DNA from: Xestospongia bergquistia
Lineage: Eukaryota; Porifera; Demospongiae; Haplosclerida; Petrosiidae
Length of the DNA stretch: 64,000 nt
Direction of reading: 5' to 3'
NCBI GenBank assembly: GCA_963965975.1
Contig: OZ014422.1
Coordinates: 4,053,155-4,117,154 of the forward strand
Every line of letters begins with the position of its first letter. The stretch's first letter is position 1. Below the pieces are notes generated by a model, which was not told the DNA's origin, ran no database searches, and saw only the letters and a list, made by a program, of their open reading frames with translations. A program made the position numbers and the translations under genes. Of the stretch, positions 58,481 to 64,000 are shown piece after piece.

Positions 58481-60207
58481 TCTTGTAATCACAAGGTTAT
58501 GACAGTTAGTCACTGTACATGTACAAACAACTGAAAACCACATTACAGCTGCAAGCACTTAATACATTTGCGCATGTGCAAACCACGTATTATAATCGTG
58601 AAAGTAAGATTAATCGTTATCATAATCGCGATAGTGACGATACCAATACTTTCGGCCAGGCCTACAGCTTTGTATACATACACCTGCTATATATGCACAA
58701 CTATTCATGAAACTTTATCTATGTATACAAAACTGTTTGTAAAGGTGTTATAACAGTGTTTGTTTTCATAAATCTTGTCACAATTGTTTTGACAGAAGAG
58801 GTGTCTTATTACAAATTATCAACAGTACAATCATTATACATACATTGATACATGCGTACTTACACATATATGACAATAATCATAAGAGATATAATATTAA
58901 TATTTAATATTATAATTATATATGTACATGTAAAATATAACATCACATATTTAATTTATATCTCATTAAGTAATGTTATCATAATTATTATTATGTAAAT
59001 AATATGAAGTGATAATAAGTAAACTTTACACACAGTGAACAACAAATCTATATGATCTGGTCCAGGAACCGATAAAGACACAAAGGAGAAAGGAGCATGT
59101 AACTATGTAAGACAGTGTTGATCAAACACCTTTATTGTCAATGAAGATATATGCAATTTATTCATAGTGAGTTAATCATATTAATAATTTCACAAGTCTT
59201 TTAAGCTTCCAAGTATTGTCATTACCAGATGGCTTGTGAATGACACTCTTTCCTCTTTTGTGAAGCTACAAGGTCCTATAATAACTTGAAATGCTTATAA
59301 AACAAGTTACTATAATATTGACTAAATTCTCATTGCAAAATCTTCGTTGACATTATATTTAAAAAGGGACTTAAAACTCAACTGTCATTTTGAAAAATTG
59401 CACTAATACAATGTCAAGGCTCATTAATGAAATAATTGACCACACTCTACCAATTAAATTAACAATCAGTGAACATTTTATGACATTTTGTACACTACAT
59501 TACAACAAATCTGCAAGTTGTACTTGACTATAAATAATTATTAAAACAATCTAATCCTCTAATTCATTTTTTTAAATACAGAGCTATAATTCAGAAGACT
59601 ACAAGTGACCAGAAGAGTGGCTAGGTTAAAAAAAAATCCCTCGTTAACTCTAATAACGAGTTTATGAAAGTTAATAAACATTCAAGCATTATGCCTTAGC
59701 AACAGAGTAAACCATTTATGATGTATGCTGTGTTAATTCATTCACATATCTCATATGATAGTATAAGTCAGTATACTCTTCCATCTTGTTGTGCACATAT
59801 ACATGTACTCATAATACAAATGACATATATAGTCAGTTACTGACTGCTAATATCATAATGAATGTATTTATAAATAGAATCATCATGATATAATACAAAC
59901 ACATATAACATAATATAATATAACACATATTATAAACATTATCATCATGATGATACATCTAAACACTTAAATCAGCATTGTGCATATAACACAAGTACAA
60001 AATTAACTTTATATTTCAGCTACATATAAATACTGACATAAAACATAAAATCTTATAAGATGTTATATATAAATGGTTTAACTACATGATTGAAACTTTG
60101 ATGAAGACTTGTAACACATGTTAATTTATGCTAGGTTGATTTAAAGAATATATTGTGATTATAATCATTTTAAAATTACTACATATAACATTTCCATATC
60201 ATACAAT
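58481..60207. other. No supported gene
   Basis: AT-rich sequence with short ATAATA and TATAAT stretches (58880-58990, 59920-59960). Two overlapping plus ORFs of about 60 codons at 58519-58753 have no support. Likely intron of the ankyrin gene or intergenic DNA. Confidence 0.4.
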
Positions 60208-60256
60208 ACACACACACACACATATATATATATTGTATATATATATATATATATAC
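60208..60256. repeat. (CA)n/(TA)n microsatellite
   Basis: A CACACA run followed by (TA)n, interrupted once by TTGTA. Confidence 0.9.
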
Positions 60257-60341
60257 AGTTATTGTGATTTGATAAAGACAAGAACTCTCATCATATATAT
60301 AGCAATATCATCTTTGAACAGTAATATATTGTGACACTTAC

Positions 60342-60437
60342 ATACTCATATTGAGCATTGACATTTGCTCCTTGTAGTAAAGCTTGTTTCAATTCATATA
60401 GTTGTCTACTTTTAACAGAGTTAATCAGTAACTTATC
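60342..60437 (-). CDS. N-terminal-type ankyrin exon
   Basis: 96-bp minus exon, acceptor TTTGTTAG, donor GTAAGTG, phase 0. Encodes DKLLINSVKSRQLYELKQAL and LQGANVNAQYEY, the form usual for the first repeat of an ankyrin array (capping helix, then GANVNAQ). It could be the first ankyrin exon of the ROCO gene, with the TE insertions at 51.7-58.5 kb lying between, or belong to another gene. Confidence 0.65.
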
Positions 60438-60597
60438 CTAACAAAGATATCAATGTTAACAAATGTAATATTGCACATAAACAAGATCATATACAACATA
60501 GTTTATAATACAGTAGAAATAATATTATAGAAGACATACTATAACAAGAGCACAGTAACTACTAATACAGTACATTGTACTAAGTATATGGACATGG

Positions 60598-62640
60598 TAG
60601 TAGGTACAGCTTGACATAAGGGTTGCTTTTTCCTAAATCAATATGACTATGACATATGAAATTACTTGACTCGCCACTTCAATCTAGACCAGGAATGTGC
60701 TCAGCAAACAATACTTCAACTAATAATACCTTCTTTGTAGAGTCATAAATATGACTTATATGAAGGACACCAAATTCATCCTTTGAAAGAACCTTTAAAA
60801 TATATATAAACATTAATGTACAAGTATAACAATACCTCAATACCTGATGTTTTACTAAATCATGACAAAATTTCTTTATAACATCTTCTGTTGATAACAC
60901 AGAAACACTAAGTTCATCCAACAAAGTCTGCAAAAAAAATCATTACATGTCATAAGTTTAGTTACTCACTGTGTAGTCCTCTGTCTCCAGTTCAGTATGT
61001 GATAATCCATTTCCATCAGCTTCAAAGAAGTCACCTAGTGTAATTAGAGTTACTCTCAAGTGTTTATACTTGTGACAATTAACAGTTGATTTGCATGACA
61101 ACTTGACATATTCTCCCTTTAACTTGCTGATAATATCTAGCCATATTTCCTTCATAATACTAATATGATAATAGTAACAGCAATGTCTAGATATGATAAT
61201 TATTTACTACCTTAGGAAGATTGGAGTCAATAAAGCTTGTCCCAGTTTGCTCATAATAGTACCAATATAGTGCAACAGTGGTTCTACTACATAGTACACA
61301 ATATTGTTATTATATTGACATTTCCTGACTTGACTAACTTTGTCTGAAGGCATATAATCACTAGCTTCCATAATACCAGGTAAATAAGCGAATATACTTG
61401 GTGACAACTAGAGACACAATGTTTCTATCTATGTACATAATATATGTACTACACCTTTCCCTTGATGATCTTTACTATTGAATCAATCTTGTTGAAAATT
61501 TCCTCATCAACACTATTCAATATGCTAACAATCAAAGAATGAGCATGCTGGCTTACCTTTGGTCATTCAACTGTTTTTTCTTCATTAAGCCATTTTCTTT
61601 ATTCATACAACCATTGGTAATAAGCAAGTAAATTTAGTTCAGTTTCACTATTTTGCAATACTTGCTTAACATGATAAAGATTTACAAGAAGCCTAACTTA
61701 AATTTTCATACTTGCAAGAAGAAGGCATGAGTATCTACAGCAGAAGATGAGCAAGATCCTCTGTCTGTATACTTGACAATAGTGTCTAATTTAATGGCTT
61801 TTAACAGCCTGTCTTTAGCTTTATTCTGTGCAAGATGTATCCACTTTGAAAGAAAAGGTTTAAACCAAAAATGATAGGAAATAAGTGTAAGCTCCACAAC
61901 TTGCATTTTTCCTAAAAAACTATAGCTATATAAATAAATGAATAAAAGATATATGAATACAGAAATGTTAGAGTATATACAGGTATATTAATGACTAAAA
62001 AAGTCCAAATTTACTCAGAATCAACATTGTAAGCAAACACAGACAGTTCTTCAAAAATTTTATAACTTTCATATGTAACAAAAATAATATCTGGATTGTC
62101 TTCTTCAAATCCAAATTGACTCTTAACCTCACTATATAGCTAAGTACAGAGTTAGGAAATGTGAAGTCAGATAGGACTAACCAAATTGTCCAAAGTAGTA
62201 AAGAAAAGAAAGAAATAGCCCACAGCTATTCTAATGAAGAATAAAAATATGGCTTGAGTTTTGAGGTTGTACTTACTCCATAAACATAGAATGAATTTTG
62301 CTATGTACTTGCTCACACTGTTTTAAACAATGAAAAGACAGTGCTTTAAAGGCAAGCATATTTTCCATAACACCTTAGTATATAATTATAGTTAGAGAGA
62401 TCATACACAGGTATATATACTTACACTATGTGCTGGCATTAGACTTCCTGACGATGTCAGCATCCATTGTGAAACAGCAGTCTAAGCAGTTAATGTCAAT
62501 ATTAATATATTAACAACATCATTGACAGTACTTGTATAGCTGATGTCGATAGAATTTTATAATTTAGATTTGGATGTTGTCAATCTTTAAAAAGCTGAAT
62601 CTGGTAAACGTCATAAAGAATCCTTTCAATAAGATTATAA
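60598..62640 (-). pseudogene. Unc13/BAIAP3-family gene: MUN part and start of C2B, truncated
   Basis: Minus exons: 62520-62625 (LIERILYDVYQIQLFKD, TGA, QHPNLNYKIL), about 62425-62480 (AVSQWMLTSSGSLMPAHS), 62277-62317, 62015-62139 (LYSEVKSQFGFEEDNPDIIF), 61712-61911 (LISYHFWFKPFLSKWIHLAQ..CSSSAVDTHAFFLQ), 61457-61560, 61211-61407 (VVEPLLHYIGTIMSKLGQAL), 60970-61149 (LGDFFEADGNGLSHTELE), 60844-60927, 60675-60792 (LLVEVLFAEHIPGLD, TGA, SG, with a GC donor) and the first 35 bp of the C2B exon (60598-60632, KSNPYVKLYLL). This is the MUN domain and following C2 of Unc13-type vesicle-priming factors, closest to BAIAP3/Munc13-4. The C2B exon is cut after LLP. Two in-frame TGA codons and the cut suggest a broken gene. 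Confidence 0.82.
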
Positions 62641-64000
62641 TTTATTTATTATTTATTATTATTATTATTAATGTCGCACACAGAAGACTGCCCAGCCACC
62701 AATGGCTTATGAGTGACAAGTTAGTTACATAATAAAAGTGATATGATATAAATAAAATTTTGGATTAAATAATAAACTTACAGTGACTATACAAAACATG
62801 AAAGGAAAACAAAATTAATAATTACAAAACTAAATTTGATCTTAAAATGAACATTTCATTAAAATACAACAATGATATATGGCTGAATTCATTTGATAAA
62901 ATGATAGTGAGTTTGTCTTTGTGGGGAAGTAAGTAAAAGGATGGTACTTTGGAAGTGATTGTGTTGTAAAGTTTGAGTCGTATGTTACTATACTTTGGAC
63001 AGAACAGGACAAAATGAGGTACATCTTCCATTGAATTCGTGTTGCAAAGAATACATAGTCTATCCTTTAGAGGTATCTTTGGTACATGAAAACACCCCCT
63101 CTCAACTGCTCGGGGCAGACAACCCCCATATATGGCTGCCATAGTCACACGTCTCTTTGCGATCATGTTGGCAAGCACATAACTATGTAGCAATGGCTCC
63201 TGTTGTAGTTGTCTATATATTACTAACTTACCTCCTGTCTCAGATGAAGGATCTAAAGGTTTATTTAGTTGAGACTGCCAGTCTTCATTGGCTATAGTGT
63301 GCCTTCTTTAAATCAATAAAACATATAAATGTATCTTTATTGAAAATTTTTCTATTTTGTGCCATTAAGTAAACAGTGAGAGCATGCTCAAGACAGTTAT
63401 GACCACTTCTAAATCCTAGTTGTTCTTGTACAAGTATTTCATTGTCTTCTAGCCAGTAAGTTAATCATTTATTTAATATACTTGTATATGCTTTAAGAAA
63501 ATTACATTGGAGGGCAATTACCCCATAATTTAAAGGGTCTGTAAGATTGCCTGATTTTGGGAGTGGTAATATATTTGCTTTATGCCATAAATTAGGGAAA
63601 CAACTAGTTAGGAAACATATTCTGAAAAGCTGGGTAATAAGAGGAATAAGATTATGATGTTTAAAGTAATCTTCATATATGTTATCAGGTCCACAAGGTT
63701 TCTTAGTAGGTGCAAGAGAAATTGCCATATGGATTTCATCAAACAAAAGGTCATCATTGAGTACAGATGTATCAAGGCATTTACTTTTAATATTTATCTA
63801 TGTAAAGTAATAATCTATATATCTGTCTTGTACAATGGAGCATTTTATATAGTTTGTAGTAAGTGTCTTTCCAAACTTTTAGTATTGTATCCTTGTTGGT
63901 ACAAATATTACCTTGTATAATGACTTCCCAGGGGATGGTTGATTTCTTGTTAAAATAACTGATAGATAGCTTTTTGACCTTCTTCAAAAATGATCTAGGA
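62636..64000 (-). mobile_element. Non-LTR retrotransposon, 3' part, internally deleted
   Basis: The minus strand carries a linker (VWKDTYYKLYKMLH, about 63850), RT motifs (PTKKPCGPDNIYEDYFKHH, PNLWHKANILPLPKSGN, DPLNYGVIAL, EQLGFRSGHNCLEHAL, FICFIDLKKA at about 63310) and then, directly, the C-terminal region with CILCN..EDVPHFVLFCP (C-C-H-C zinc motif). The YADD catalytic part is missing at about 63300, so at least several hundred residues are deleted. The 3' end is a (TAA)n tail at 62636-62672. The 5' end lies beyond the window. Confidence 0.88.

Noticed and set aside
60684-60686. TGA in the BAIAP3-like gene as selenocysteine or a variant genetic code
   Set aside because: Tryptophan is read as TGG throughout INTS2, MAGUK and ROCO exons, other breaks exist in the same gene, and no SECIS element was seen; shared pseudogene decay is simpler.

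Overview
The window is eukaryotic nuclear DNA, AT-rich, with small spliced exons, short introns and many transposable-element remains. The gene content fits an early-branching animal, most likely a demosponge: an MPP-type MAGUK, Integrator subunit 2, an Unc13/BAIAP3-family protein, and an ankyrin–Roc/COR GTPase–death-domain gene of a type that is expanded in sponges. The lineage is inferred from the family mix and was not tested by alignment. No bacterial genes, CRISPR arrays or rRNA were seen.

Layout: 1-5235 is a large tandem/direct repeat field with a minisatellite. 5484-5798 is a small inverted-repeat element. 7595-7655 holds two perfect 18-bp palindromes in a GC-richer, promoter-like stretch. 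8499-10907 (minus) carries the 3' exons of INTS2. 12439-15066 (minus) is the C-terminal PDZ-SH3-GUK part of a MAGUK. 16.2-24.1 kb is dominated by CT-rich low-complexity DNA, partly duplicated, with fragments of a cytochrome P450 reductase (POR)-like gene and a FLYWCH zinc finger among the simple repeats. 24.8-26.25 kb (minus) is a broken Ty3/Gypsy pol.

26.26-31.64 kb is the most unusual part. It is a GC-richer, densely coding block of about 5.4 kb with a cysteine-rich ORF, several coiled-coil ORFs, an arginine-rich ORF and a broken superfamily 3 (SF3) helicase on plus, and an intact 240-codon ORF convergent on minus. It resembles an endogenised ambisense small DNA virus (densovirus/bidnavirus-like layout) or an unknown element carrying the same helicase. 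It abuts, within about 5 bp, a broken partial copy of the Unc13/BAIAP3-like gene (31.64-33.26 kb). The other partial copy lies at 60.6-62.6 kb (minus). Each copy holds exons the other lacks.

40.36-49.8 kb (minus), possibly starting at 60.4 kb, is an ankyrin–Roc/COR–death–death gene whose exons join in consistent phase but which carries several single-base frameshifts. A decayed Gypsy element (46.3-48.7 kb) sits between its ankyrin exons. A younger Gypsy element with LTRs and a CCAAT target duplication (51682-56107) and a hAT transposase (56.7-58.5 kb) lie further upstream. The window ends in a 3' part of a non-LTR retrotransposon (62.64-64.0 kb, minus) with an internal deletion.

The host genes suggest cell polarity and scaffolding (MAGUK), snRNA processing (Integrator), vesicle priming (Unc13/BAIAP3) and innate or death-type signalling (ankyrin–ROCO–DD). 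They are neighbours and not an operon-like unit.
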